Source: Clavaria fumosa (taxonomy: Eukaryota > Basidiomycota > Agaricomycetes > Agaricales > Clavariaceae). Taken from it: 64,000 bases of DNA. Below, piece after piece: positions 21,995 to 34,600 of this stretch. The DNA is taken from contig OX637795.1 in assembly GCA_951802425.1 (NCBI GenBank), positions 2,646,501 to 2,710,500 on the forward strand. Reading direction: 5' to 3'. Position numbers and translations under genes: made by a program. The notes beneath the pieces are model-generated. The model saw nothing but the letters and a program-made list of their open reading frames with translations. It ran no database searches and was not told where the DNA came from. Position 1 is the stretch's first letter, and each line of letters opens with the position of its first letter.

Positions 21995-22803
21995 TCACAC
22001 ACCCGCACACCAGATGGCCAGCCGCCCGCACATCTTCCTTCCTTTGGCGAGCACTTTGGCGGTCTCGATGGCCATGTCGTAGTCTGAGTCGTCCTTGAGC
22101 GATATCAGCATCCCATCCTCGTCTTTGAACTTGAGAGCAAGCTCTTCAAGGGTTCAGTCGAATTTTGACGTCACGAGGTCCACAAACTCGGCGAAAGGCA
22201 TGTCGAACATGAGCGCCATACCGCGTACGTCGTTCCCGTAGTGCAGCTAGAGCAGAGAGGAAGGAGGGGGAATCAGCCACCCATCGAGATAAGAACTGAT
22301 GGAGGGCCTCACCTTGACCATAATGGTGACGGTATCAGATGCGCCCGGGCTAAATTCGCTATAATATCCACTCTCTTCTTCGTCTAGCTCGCTCGGTGGC
22401 CACCTCCGTGACCGGCTGGCCGACCGCGGGGTCTTGGGTGTTTTCGGTGTTCTCGGCGTCGAAGGCACCGTTCATCGTCTGCGTGATCATGGGTCTGCGC
22501 CTAAGGGGCCTGCATCCTGGACAGAAGTGGAGCGAATCCTGAGCTTGCTCCGAAGAGGCAGAGGCGGCAATGACTCGGACACGGTATCGAAGACCGCCTC
22601 CGATATCCCGCTGAAGTCCGACTCGCCTGAGTCAGTTCTCGGCGACACGGCTGGCGACGGCTGCCCGATGGGCATAGGTGGAGTCGGTGCTGAGGACGAC
22701 GCGAGACGCCAGCGCAATGGACTAGTTTCAGTACGCCGCGGGACGCACGTTCCAGGCCGCCTGAGTCCTGGCTTGCGGCGACGAGATCGGGCTGCCGTTC
22801 AGC
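21995..22803 (-). pseudogene. noxR 3'-end fragment, copy 3
   Basis: Nearly identical to the copy at 18321-19130, with the same TGA in PB1 (22156-22154) and the same junction with CHAT/TPR sequence. Confidence 0.9.
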
Positions 22804-23410
22804 CTCGCTAAACGAGGGAGGATGTTGATTGCGATAAAATACCCTCTAACGAAGTCTCTAGATGATCTACAGATGCCAGTCGGGCCCAGCGTGGGGCTGC
22901 CTTGAATCGAACCAGGGGAGGTCCAACGGAAGAGCTGGCGGAAAGTCGGAATTGCTCAATGGCCAACTTAATATCCGAAAGATCTCCCGAGTTGTCAAAG
23001 CGGCGGTGGAGCGAATTTCCGAGGTTGATGAGATGACTGAGCTTTTCGGCATGGCTCCCGGAGCGAGGCGTGAAGCATCCTTCAATTCCTTGAGACATGA
23101 GATGACGTAGTCAATGTCAAAAAGGTCTCCCGAGCTCTCAAAGCGGCGTAAATATGAATTTCCAAGGCTGGCGAGACGAGAAGCGGTGGTGGAGCGAATT
23201 TCCGAGGTTGATGAGATGACTGGGCTTTTCGGCATGGCTCCCAGGAGCGCGTAAAGCATCCTTGTGACATGAGATGGCGTAGTCAATGTCAAAAAGGTCT
23301 CCCGAGCTCTCAAAGCGGCGTAAATATGAATTTCCAAGGCTGGCGAGACGAGTAGGCTTGTCGGCATGGCCCTTGCAGTAAAGTACCCTTCCAAGGAAGT
23401 GTCCGGATTT
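22804..23410 (-). pseudogene. CHAT/TPR fragment, copy 4
   Basis: TPR-like repeats (RLASLGNSYLRRFESSGDLF, HLINLGNSLHRRFDNSGDLS), with the same internal repeat duplication as copy 2 and several small indels that break the frame. Confidence 0.75.
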
Positions 23411-23840
23411 ACACGCGTCAGACGGGCCTAGCGTAGGGCTGCATTGAATCTAACTGCCAGGCGGTATTGGCAAGGTGCTGGGGTGCCACGGCAATATAGG
23501 GGGACACTGGACGGCATGTGCAGATCCAGGCGGCGTGGATGGGCGCAGGGGGCGCCAGGGTGTGGACGAGGCGCAAGCGGGGAGCAGGCAGCGCTACCAG
23601 GGTGTAGGGGGCGCCAGGTGGCAAGCAGCGTAGGAAGCGGGCAAGTGAGACGAAAGGAACAAGAGGGATTGATGGGAGGAAGCGAGGCGAATTGAAGCTG
23701 TAGCGGGCCAGCGAAAGGACGGTGATGACGACGACGAGCAAGGTGGCGGGATGAGGAGTCAGGCGGTCGCGGCCGCAGCCGCCACTCAATCAGGGTCCAA
23801 GACAGCATTGTACATGCAGAACCAGATTTTTCTTCCTGCC
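23411..23840. other. Shared F-box 5' flank, unit 4
   Basis: Same block as 3128-3519 with scattered changes; no gene supported. Confidence 0.55.
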
Positions 23841-25511
23841 ATGGCTATCCAAGACTCTTCTTTACCAAATGAGCTCTGGTGTCGGATCAGCACAATGGTA
23901 AGTCCTTGGCTGCGATTTTGTATTCAACCGCTCAAGTTGCTACATACATTGTAAAGACTACATTCTCCGACCGCTGCCATCTTCGCCTGGTTTCAAAAAA
24001 ACTGTGCTCTATTATCGAACCTCAACTCTTTTCCAAAGTTTCGATGAACATTTGGGATGCTGAAGACCTCCGAGGCCAAGATCAGATTAGTGCGCTGATC
24101 ACAGGTCAATCCCCTGCATGTCATTTTACCCGAGAACTTGAGATACGCAATTTGGACAAGCCGCATGTCACCCGGAAATTTCGATCGCAAGTATTTTTTC
24201 CGCCATCATTGAGTGACTCTGAGGGCTGACAAAATGTGTGCAGATGGTCTCGATCAGATTTTAGGCGCATACGGAAGGCAATCTCCAGCTTACAAAACTT
24301 GACTTCGGTTTAGTGAGCACCCACTTTATTCTGGTGGGCATTACTGACATGATCTCATAGCATGACAGTTGGTTTTCATCCACACCATGTCATTGACCAC
24401 ATCATCGACCACGTCATACAGTCTATTGCCTCCTCACCTTCCGTATCCGAATTCAGCATCTGTTTCCGTCCACTCAGCTTTCAGGACCCACCACTCAAAT
24501 TCACAGAAATATTCCCACTATATATTCTACCAGCAAATCTTACAAAATTCACCATTACCTGTCCGTTTCCATATGACGACCAGACCTGGGACTGGATATG
24601 TGATTCTATTGCCAGAAGCCCCGATCTCACGCACTTGGGCATAAAGAATTTTGGGAGAGGCATGCCGAAGTTGCACGAGCCCTTCAAGCCACTCAATATA
24701 CCGTCGCACATCCAACACCTCTACCTCGACCCCTATTGTATGCTGGACTCTGTTAGCTTTTCCCATCTCCCATCTCTCACCTCTCTATGGTTGGGCCGGG
24801 AGGGAAGCATTAAAGCCCAGGCAGCATCAATCTGGCAAAATCTCAAACACGCGGGTGTCAAGTTGCTTTGCTTGACAAGCTTGCTGATCAGTGACAGTCT
24901 ATTGCAATATTTGGGGTCGTATCAAGGTCTTCGGGAATTGAGGCTGCCAGTTCCATGCCCAACAGGTACAGATGAATGCTCTCGCCTTGCTCACCTCTTT
25001 TATGAAAAGGCACTTGCAAATCATGTACAGTCATTAGAGGTGCTTGAGGTGAATATTATTGGTGAGACTAATGGGGTAAACAGATGCCACTGAACAGTTT
25101 CACATATTAAAGAGCTGATCCCATCATCTCCAGGTTTTGGCATCGCACAACATTACATCAGTGCTAGCATGTACGAAGCTGAATGTGCTCGGTGCATCTG
25201 TCCCAGCACACTCTGAGGGTTCTGTGGTATGCATGGGGCAGCTCTCAAATTGTGCTTTAACTAAATTTTCAATTTCATTGTTGCTACAGTCCTTCCTTCT
25301 CCCAAACAGTGCCAGGGACTTGCCATGTGTTCACACACTGAAGTTGAAAGCTCACTGCGACAGGATGTGCCAAATACCTCTGGCTGCATGCAGCACCTAT
25401 AGCAAGATCATTAATTTCGAGCCTCTGCCTGGGGCCAGCTGTCCTAATATTGAATATGAGGGGTTAGTATTTCGCATGTCAAGGGGAGGATATAAGATTT
25501 GGACTGAGTGA
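23841..25511 (+). CDS. F-box / leucine-rich protein, array copy 4 (461 aa)
   Basis: Exons 23841-23897, 23957-24186, 24244-24312, 24361-25075, 25134-25226 and 25290-25511 join in phase to 462 codons. F-box SLPNELWCRISTM then TFSDRCHLRLVSKKLCS. The TAG at 24311 is spliced across (TA|C at the exon 3/4 junction) and the TGA near 24228 lies in the GC-AG intron (24187-24243), so the model is open. Element 2 sits 42 bp downstream of the stop and separates the gene from the noxR 3' flank that follows it in the other units. Confidence 0.82.
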
Positions 25512-25553
25512 GGTTGCGGGGTCTAAACCTTGCATACTGGTGGTAATGAGCAT

Positions 25554-25778
25554 TGTAAGGCTATAGGCCTTTTCTATTCTTTTATTACATAAGATACATA
25601 CCTTAATAGTCTACTAGCATAGCCGCTTAGGCTATGCTTACATCAGCGGCCCCTAGAGGGCCGCTCGCCTATATATATCGCATTGCAACTGTACAGAGAG
25701 GGTAGATCCCTCTACATAGAACTACCATACTCAATATACAGTTGAGTCCGGTTCTTTTGAGGGATAGAAAGTATTACA
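25554..25778 (+). repeat. 5' LTR of element 2
   Basis: 225 bp. Contains stacked hairpins: CATAGCC/GGCTATG, AGCGGCCC (25645-25652) / GGGCCGCT (25658-25665), and GAGGG/CCCTC. Confidence 0.93.
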
Positions 25779-25816
25779 ACTTTTTTGAACCTTCAACACA
25801 ACAAGTGTGGCTAGAA

Positions 25817-28529
25817 ATGGGTTACACCCGTATAGCTGCGCAGAAGAAGCACAACAGGAAGGGAGGAGAAACTCCTCCCTTGGTAGGACCTCTGCGTGAC
25901 ACAGGCGTCACGCAGCCAGAGGGAATAGGACCCTCTGTCGAGCCCAGCGGTGAACCCCCGCTAAGGGCTGACGTGGCGTCACCGGCCCCTGACGACGGCA
26001 TTAGGCCCGAAACGCCGTCGACACGTGGCAATCGCCACGAGGAGGGCACCACGACACGCCAAGTCACTGGCGAGGCGCCATCGTTCGAGAAGGCTGGACC
26101 TTCAAAAGGAAAGGGCAGAGAGCCCTTAGAAACCCGCGAGAGGTGGCCGCAAGAGCGGTCAAGCTCGCGGGCTCTCTCCAATAGTGGAGATGAGCCCACA
26201 GCGATAGCGCGAGCTAACGCTGTCGCCAAGAGACTCTCGGACATTCAGGCGGAACTTTCCCGCCAGGACGAAGAGTTTGAGGCTCTTGTAAGGGCGATGA
26301 AAAATCGCCAAGCCACTATTCGGCAACGGCTAAGCAAGGAGGCTACCCATGTTAGGCGGGTGTTGGACTCGCTAGATGAGCAGGGAACCACGCTAGCGGC
26401 TCCCTTACGGTGGCAACGCCATGATTTGTTGGAACCCGAAGTGGGGCCTGCCCCGCCGAGTCAGGCGCCAGCCGACTGCGAGGAGGGGTGGCGAAGGGAG
26501 AACCGTGCAGACGGTTCTCGGACCCCTGGCGAACCAGGAATGGGGGGTGGCAGCCCTCGAGAAACAGCGGGGCCGGAGCCGCGGCTTATGTCGCGCTGCC
26601 CACAGCTGGGTCAGCGAGAGCCAATGGGCCGGATGGGCCCGTTCGGATGGATGGAACCGCCCCAGAAGGAACGGGAGATTACTCGGGAGGAATCCCCGAG
26701 TTCTACAAACTACCAGAGCAATGTATTACATTGCTACCTCGTGATGATACGAGATAAAACCTCACTATTGCCTGAGGCAATAGCTGAGATTAGGGGGATT
26801 AAGATTGACTCCCCTGAGCTTTATGACAGATGAGACGACCTCGTCATCTGGGAAAGGTGGCTCAATGGCCTCCTTAATTACTTCTACTTCTATAGAGTAG
26901 TAGGCCCGCAGTTGGAGCACCAACGCGTTATGCTAGCGGGGTCACGCTTAAGCGGAATAGCCGCTACTTGGTATACCCAAGAAGTAACGAGTCTATCCCG
27001 TGCTCCCCGAAGGTGGACCTTCGAGGAATTGATAACCACTATGTTTAAGCGGTTCCTGACCGAGGTAACGGCCCAGAAGGCAGTGGATGCCTTCTATCAG
27101 GTGAAGTTTACAAAGGCAAAAGGTGCCTTGGGATTCTGGAATGAATTGGCCCAGGTGGCGGAGAGAATGCTCACCCCGCCTGACACCGGTACGATGAAAA
27201 GGCAGTTCCTTAACGGACTGCCTAACGAGATGGTGGAGGCCATCTTCAAAACTTGCGCGATTAGCATCGAGTTATCCTCAGTTGAGGATATTATCGACGC
27301 TAGTCGCCAAGTGGAAGCGACCCTCCACTACCTCCAGCAGCGGAGGGCAGTGCCTTTGGTAGGGAACCAGGCAGGTCCCAAAGGAAACCCGCCTACAGGC
27401 AGAGTGCCTGTGGGGCAGAGGTTTGTGAGACTGCGGCCGTATCGGCCGCACACAGACCGTAGGCCAGGGGAACCTGTTCCCCTGCGGATCGACTGCGCGC
27501 AAGACGAGCACGTCCAAACCGGAGGAAGCAAACCCCGGCTAGAACCGCCTAAGGCGGTGCCAAAGATTGGGGTACGAGGTGGAGAGGAGCGGAAAGCTCC
27601 TCTAACATGCTATATGTGCGGGAAAGCAGGGCACTACGCGAATGTGTGCCCTCAATCACAGCGAAAGCCAGAGGCTTTTAGGGGAAATGTAAGGAACTAC
27701 GCCTTACAGGAGGAGCTGGGCGAGTCGGAGCCCGAGGAACCGCCGGAGACACCTGCGGTTGAAAGCGAGGAGCCGGAGGGTGAAGCCCTACCAGGGGAAG
27801 TCGCGGAAGACGACTACGCTGGTCGCGGGGACCAGTACGATTCAGACGAGCTCTTCGTCCTTGAAGAGCTCGAGGAGGAGGCAGAAAGCGACCAGGTCAC
27901 TGGAATCCGGGAATTGGAAGAGGACGAGGTCCTCTATATGACAGAAGTACATGTCGGCCATGTTGACGACAGGCCGTTTCGGGTGCACGTCCGGAAGGAG
28001 CAGACAGGATCACACCCAGTAGTGACAAAGGAGGCTAGGCAATGCCTTGCAGCCTACGTCACCGTGAACGGTGTAAAAGCGTATACGCTTTTCGATTCTG
28101 GAAGTACCCCGGACCTGATGAGCCCGGATTTTGCCCGGGTGATGAAGGTACCAACCTTCCAACTGGATAATCCAGTTCCTATCCAACTCGGCTGTATCGG
28201 CAGCTGATCGACGATTACACGTGGATGCCGCGTAGCGGTAGATTTGGGAGGAATACTGGTGGAGGACCAGTATTTTGATATAGCGAACATCAACCGCTAT
28301 GATATCATAGTCGGAACGGCGTTCATGTATGACCGCCATGTGATACTGGATGTGCACCAACGTGCAATCCGGATTGGCGAAGGGAAGGGGAAAACCCTTC
28401 AGGCGATGTCGCCCAGTGAGGAGACGGAAGCATTACGCGTCCGTATATCGGCTAAGAATGCGCCGAGGAAGGGAGCTCGAAAGAGCTGACTACACTCGGG
28501 CCCCCGGGATGCGGGTGAGCCCTGGAAGG
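25817..28529 (+). pseudogene. gag: Element 2 gag and protease, broken by TGA codons
   Basis: One frame from ATG 25817, interrupted by TGA at 26831-26833, 28205-28207 and 28487-28489, then cut by element 3 at 28530. The N-terminal part is hydrophilic with a coiled-coil stretch (around LSDIQAELSRQDEEFEALVR). A gag domain follows (FEELITTMFKRFL to GFWNELAQVAERML), then a CCHC knuckle CYMCGKAGHYANVC at about 27610-27650, an acidic linker, and a retropepsin with YTLFDSGSTPDLMSPDFARV at about 28085. Each TGA fits an ancestral CGA (Arg). Confidence 0.9.
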
Positions 28530-30518
28530 TGTTATGGATCTGGTACTGGATGCAGTCAGAAATGAGTCACTGAGAGTCAGGATGACTCAGACAGGTCCTC
28601 AATTCCTTATGCAGTTGGTCTACAGGACTAGTAGATCCTCCAGTTCCATACCTTCCTGCTAACAGTATTGAAACCAACACTGCTAGCAAGGCATTGCTTT
28701 GGGCAGATATTATTATTAGTTAGTAACCTAAGTCACAACATCCCATGGGCTTAGCCATTGACCTCCATAGTCTGCCTCAACCTGGTATCACTCCACAGGT
28801 TGATACTATGGCTCAATGACTGACCACTCCATAGGTATTGCACACTTAAGCCAAATTAATGTAGATAGGTCAAAATAGATCAGTGAATAGGCAGCTAACC
28901 AGACACAGGAGAAACAAGCTGAAGAGTTCATGAGATTCTCCTGGTCTTGTAGACCATTCTACCTCTATAAACCACTGCCTAATTCTCAGTACTTGGCTAG
29001 CTATTCACTACTTACTCTGATGAACACAGTAGTACTATGTACAGTACAGTACCTTGTACATCATACTAAAATATTCATAACTGGCTCAATACTTACTGCG
29101 CCGAGGGGAGCCGGCACAGGGCGGCTCGTTCGAAGCCTGGGTACCTTTGGGTACCCAGATCACTTGACCAGACTAAGTCCTTAGTCAGCAGATACTACAT
29201 TTAGTTTAACTAGACCCTGTCCTTAGTTTTACTAAATATGTCCTTAGCTCCGTGGGGAGCTAGACTCAGGCTTAGTCCTTTTGCAGGATGGTTCAATCGA
29301 TGAGTGGGTACGTAATGATGCCTGGAACGCGAAGTTCCGCCGGCTATTTATACTCAAATTCGGGTACCTACTACATTTGGAAGAATACAGCATAGCTCCT
29401 TAATTAGTAGTCCTAACATCCCGTCTAAGGACTCTAAATTAAGGAGAATTCAGTGGCTTTACATATCAGGTAAGATCATAATTTTATCTTATCTCCTCAT
29501 TGAGATATTTCATCTCGAACATTCCAGTATATCTAAAAATAATCATATTGAGTCATACTGACTCAATGCCAGGGGCCCAAACGTCGGGGATTGTGGGGAA
29601 GGACCCCACAATCGCCCCCGATCGCTTCTGCGACGCTCCGCGGCATTCCCGGCCTCGATCGCATCGTCTTTTCGTCCATACCTTCTTTGCTTCCTCTTAT
29701 CTTCCCCATACTAGCCATAACTAAGTGCATCTAGACTTATTTAGTATGTGTTTCACCCCTAGACTATGCTATGTATGTACTAGCAAGGTCCTGACATAAG
29801 GGAAGAGGTAGGGAGGGCTGAGGGATTGTGCACGAAAGTTCACGAGTGCACAATCCCTTGATATGGATGAGTAGTCCATATTTGGTAGTGTGGCATCGTC
29901 GGCCATCGCTCCCAACCTGCCACTGTGGGAACTGAGCCAGTCCATCGGTCCTTGATCACCCGATCGAGGTCCGATCGTGATCAGGACTGTCCCCACAGTG
30001 TTACTATACTGGCAGACTTGTACCTTCGAGTCGCAGCGCTGTATCTAAACCGCAAACGCTCCCTCCCTTTCGCAAACTTGCAGAAAGGAGCCTGTAGACC
30101 ACCCCCACACTTCTGTCTGTTTAGATTTTCCTATTTCCTAGCCATCCAAACGCTATTTGTCTTTTATGTAGAAGAAGCCACTAGATCAATATTATTTACT
30201 TTAAGGAACTAATAACCGTTATTTCCTTTCGCAAACTTGGAATTAAGGGTTGTCAAGGCATAGGAATCGAACGGTATCAACCGCATCTTTGTGCGGTTCC
30301 TGGTTCTTGCTCTAGAGCCCCATCTTTCTCTGAGTATAGAATGATTGCAGTTCTTACTCTGGATGGCTAACCAAAATTAGTTGCTTCCATGGCTATTGGT
30401 ACATAGGCACATGTAGATAAGGCCATAGGCTTGTTAGGCTAATGAGACGCACACTTGTGGAGCTTCCAGACAAGGAGAAAGGCTAAACATAGTAAGGTAA
30501 GTACTTGACACCCTAACA
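28530..30518 (-). repeat. 3' LTR of element 3 (left copy)
   Basis: 1,989 bp, unusually long for a Ty3/gypsy LTR. Holds strong inverted repeats, including GATTGTGGGG (29589-29598) / CCCCACAATC (29604-29613) and a 13-bp stem starting at 29821 with its partner ending at 29858. Small open frames in it have no recognisable product. Confidence 0.95.
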
Positions 30519-30530
30519 CTTCCCCCCCTG
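30519..30530 (-). other. Polypurine tract of element 3
   Basis: Minus strand reads CAGGGGGGGAAG directly against the LTR, the expected plus-strand primer site; it fixes the element's orientation. Confidence 0.85.
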
Positions 30531-30537
30531 CGTCGAA

Positions 30538-31434
30538 TTAGTCGCTGCAATCGCCCAGCTCACTGCTGCATGTCTTCATCGGAATCCCTACGATATCTGT
30601 AAGCCCTAGGTGGCTTAGCAACTTAACTACCCCTTCTAACTCTTCTGGGACTACCTCATCCCTAGTGTAACCTTCCACACACCCCCAACGACGATCCTGG
30701 AGGGAGAAAACGGTGGTGTGGGTCGCTAAGAACTCGCGCAGGCTGTCAATGGCGTCCGACTCGAAGTAGGAGGGTCCTCGGCGCTCCTCGTCGTCTTCCC
30801 CCCCATCAAACAACTCCTCAAGCAACGACTGGCGGCGTAAGAAGTTAACCTCCTCGAAAACTCGATCAGCAAACATCCCAAAGTCGCTGGGATGCGCATC
30901 GCGCAGCTCGACGAAGCCTCCCCACCTCCAGAGACTCTCCTCGCCCTTCCGAGCACTCCTGCGCATCGCCTCGCTGATCCAGCGAACTCCCTGGATGCCA
31001 ACACACTGCAGTGTCGCAATAATGAGCCGCAAGTTCTCCACTGGCTGCGCAGAGACGAGGGGATTACAGTCGGGGTGAGTTTCGGCATAGACGATGCTGG
31101 GGAAGCTCATCTCGATCTCCTGGAGCGCCTCCGCCGGTATGCACGAAGGCATGGGTCCCTCAGACACACCAGGTATGTAGTTGTGTGCTGCACATAAGAT
31201 AATTCGTCCTAACCTCTGTAAAGTGTACCAGAGGCCATGCGCGAGACCAGGCTTGATGCCATGCAGGTCGTTCGGTCCACCGATCGAGTAGAAATCGAGT
31301 TCTGTGACATTGTAGTGGAGGAGAGACGAGTCGAGGCTGCGGAGGAACAGCGTCTGGAGCAGGCGAGCGGTGAGGATGACTTCATGAGTCGAGGCGAACG
31401 GCGAGATGTAGGTGCTGAGGGTGGGGATGGCCAT
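30538..31434 (-). CDS. Extra ORF downstream of pol in element 3 (298 aa, unknown)
   Basis: ATG at 31434, stop 8 bp before the polypurine tract, same strand as gag-pol. I do not recognise the family. It looks like a soluble protein (YNVTELDFYSIGGPNDLHG, GVRWISEAMRRSARKGEESL) with an acidic loop (FDGGEDDEERRG), no signal peptide and no membrane segment, so it is not envelope-like. It is visibly richer in G+C than the neighbouring pol, which suggests a captured host segment. Could also be a family-specific accessory gene. Confidence 0.6.
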   Translation of the reverse strand: MAIPTLSTYISPFASTHEVILTARLLQTLFLRSLDSSLLHYNVTELDFYSIGGPNDLHGIKPGLAHGLWYTLQRLGRIILCAAHNYIPGVSEGPMPSCIPAEALQEIEMSFPSIVYAETHPDCNPLVSAQPVENLRLIIATLQCVGIQGVRWISEAMRRSARKGEESLWRWGGFVELRDAHPSDFGMFADRVFEEVNFLRRQSLLEELFDGGEDDEERRGPSYFESDAIDSLREFLATHTTVFSLQDRRWGCVEGYTRDEVVPEELEGVVKLLSHLGLTDIVGIPMKTCSSELGDCSD

Positions 31435-31631
31435 GGCTAGTTGACTGGGCGACTTCCTGGGGCTTCAGCTAATTGCAGAACTTCTTACACACCCTAGGAT
31501 GTACCTACAGTATCCTGACTTGTCCTAGACTCCCAAGAATGACTCCAACTTGTTCTAACTCATCTAGAACTAGTCCCTGAGTCGCCTGATCCTTCTCCCT
31601 CTGACCTGTCCGCTCTCTGACTCATTCTTAC

Positions 31632-34600
31632 TCAGGAGCGATTCCCTGGAGGGCTAGCTCGCTCCTGCCATGTCTTGAGGACTCCTGGCGCGTTCTTGAG
31701 CTGCCTGGCAGTCAGCCATTCGTCTGCTTCAGGCCCATAGCCAGTAAACCTTGTTTTGAACAGCCTGATTCGTTTACTTCCTCTCTTCCTAAGTTTCTCA
31801 CCTACTATCCTTTCAACTTCATGCTCAGGTAAGTCCTGGAAGTCCTCTCTGCTGAGAGGTTGGGTAGGCCTGGTGCCTAGCTCTTCTGGAGAGGGATTGT
31901 ACCTCTCTAAATGAGCTATGTTGATGACAGGATGTATTCCAAAGGATGCAGGCATTCTAAGCCTATAAGTGACAGGGCTGATCTTCTGAATAATCTCAAA
32001 GGGACCTCCATACTTCATCAACAGCTTTTGTCCCTTTCCTTCTTCAGTCCTGTAGAGTTGGAGTGAATGAGGATTGATCAGGACCAGATCTCCCTCCTCA
32101 AACTCATAGGTAAGCCTTCCTCGATTATAAGCCCTCTTCTGGAACACCTGACCTAGAAGTAAGGCTTCTTTTGCTCTGCTCCTCTCTGCCTCAAAGTGAG
32201 AAACCATATCACTGGCTTGTAGATCTAATGTACTGGAAGACATCCCCCCCCCAGAGTGTGAGTCTTGATTCACTGGTCTGGTGATAGAACTGGGAGAGTG
32301 CACAATGGTAGAGCTAGTGACAGGATGGTATCCTCTGAGCAAACATGCAGGTGAGAAGCCTGTAGCAGTGTGTGGACTAGTATTGTAAGACAAGGCTAGT
32401 CCATCCAGGAGCTTACTCCAGTCATCTTTCTGAGGACTTACATAAGTCCTCAAGGCTACTTCTAGACTTTGATTCATAATCTCAGTCTGTCCATCAGCCT
32501 GAGGGTGGTATGAAGTAGTTAAGGATCTACTCATTCCCATGAGTCTGCAGACTTCTGCCCAGAAGCTTCCTTTCCATCTGGTATCCCTGTCAGAAATGAC
32601 CTGCCTGGGTATACCATACTGGGAAATGACATGATGGAAGAACAGCTTAGCTGTCTCTACTTCCTTGACAGTAGTAGTAGTGGGGATGAATATGGCATAC
32701 TTAGTGAGTTTGTCCACTATGACCAGTATGCTATCATATCCATCAGACTCTGGTAGCTCAGGAATGAAGTCCATGGTGACTACTTCAAAAGGTTGTGAGG
32801 GTATAGGAATGGGTTGCAACAATCCTACTGGACCATGTCTTCTATGTTTTGTCTTCTGGCAGATATCACAGGTAGAGGTGTACTCCTTGATATCTCTAGA
32901 CATCCTAGGCCAGTAGTAAGTGGAGGCTATTCTGTTGTAAGTCTTGTAGTATCCACCATGAGCAGCCTCAGAAAGGGAGTTATGGACTTCTCCCATAATT
33001 TCCAGTCTGAGACTAAGTGGTACACATAGCCTGTTGTTTCCATTCCAATCTTCAAAGTATACCAACCCATTAGTATGCTCATAGTACTGAGGGTACTCTG
33101 GGTTAGATACATCTTGTTCTGCCCTCTTTGACTTAAGGACTCTAGAGAAGTGAGAGTCTTCAAGGTAACCAGCTCTCCACTTCTCTAGCTCCTTGGAGTC
33201 AATGCCAACAAGGATAGAGTAAGATTTTGAAGTTTGATAGGGCATTGTGAGAACATGCCCATCAGAGGTGAGAATCTCCACACTCTCTGAAGTCAGAGGA
33301 TCCTGACCATCATATTCTTCTTCTGAGCTGATGTATTTGGTAGCAACTCTAAGAAGCTTCTCTTCAAATTTCTCACCCAACTCCTCATACATATTGAGAA
33401 GAGGATCTTCAATATCAGAGGCTTGACCAGACCTCCAATTCCTGTCTGATGAAGCCTTGAGTTGAAGTTCCTGAGTAGGGTCTGAAGAGGGTCCTAACTG
33501 GTAAGGGACTCTCCTCCTCAGCCTAGATATAGGGTCTACATTGGAGTGAACTCTACCAGCCCTATGTACAATTTTGAGGTTTGGGTAAGATGAAAGCACT
33601 GTACCCCAGCTAAGCAACCTCCTATTGACATTCTGATAGGTTCTACTCCAAGTAAGGGCTGCATGATCTGTTATGGCAGTTACTACACTTCCTTCCAAGA
33701 AGCACTGGAACTTAATTAGTCCTTCCTTCAGGGCCAATGCTTCTCTCTCAGTAGGTGAGTAATTCCTTTCAGCAGCCTTAAGGATTCTTGACCAATAACT
33801 GATGACTCTCTCCAGGTGGACAACAGTGTCTTCAAAGTTATTAGCCCAAGAATCTTGATAAGTGGGTTCCTCTGGGTTTGCAACAGCAAAGATAAGTTTA
33901 GGGACAGGCTGCTTATCCTGGTAAGCCTTCCATAACTTATCATAAATCCTTGTTCCTTTCAAGTCCTTGACCTTAATAGGTTGGACCTGTTGGAGTATAG
34001 CTCCAAGGCCATAGTCACAGGCATCAGTGTACAGCCTATAAGGTAACCCTGGCATGGCATATGCCCTAACAGGTGCATTGGTAAGGACTTGTTTGCACAG
34101 TTCAAAAGCTTCCTGTTGTAAAGATCCCCAATCCCACTTATGGTCCTTCCTAAGAAGTTTGAATAGGGGACTAGCTATCCATGCATAGTAAGGGATGTAG
34201 GCTGAGAAATACACCATCATCCCTAAGAAGGTCTGGAGTTCACTAACATTCTTTGGCTCAGCTAGTTGAACTATAGTATCAACCTTCTCCCTATGGGTGG
34301 ATAGTCCTAGTCTGGACACCTTTTGTCCTAATAGCAGTAAAGACTGGTAAGCAAAATGACATTTATTTGGAGCCAGAGTGATGTTTCCTTTGATGATAGC
34401 CTTGAATACAAGGTCTAGGTGCTTCAAGTGGTCTTCAAAGGTAGTAGAGTAGACCACTATATCATCAATGTATACCAAGGTGAACACCCATAAGTAGGGT
34501 GCTAGCACACCTTGCATCACCCTTTGGAAGGTACTAGGACCATTCCTAAGTCCAAATGGCATTCTATTGAATTGGTGAAGACCTCTATGGGTCCTAAATG

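Noticed and set aside
5492..22803. Minus-strand Pro/Ser-rich frames in the array as small genes
   Set aside because: They are noxR exon 6-7 copies without start region and with a shared TGA in PB1.
30250..30330. Possible tRNA-like sequence in the element 3 LTR (ggaatcgaac, aaccgca/tgcggtt)
   Set aside because: Only one arm resembles a tRNA; no cloverleaf could be drawn. No convincing tRNA gene was found anywhere in the window.
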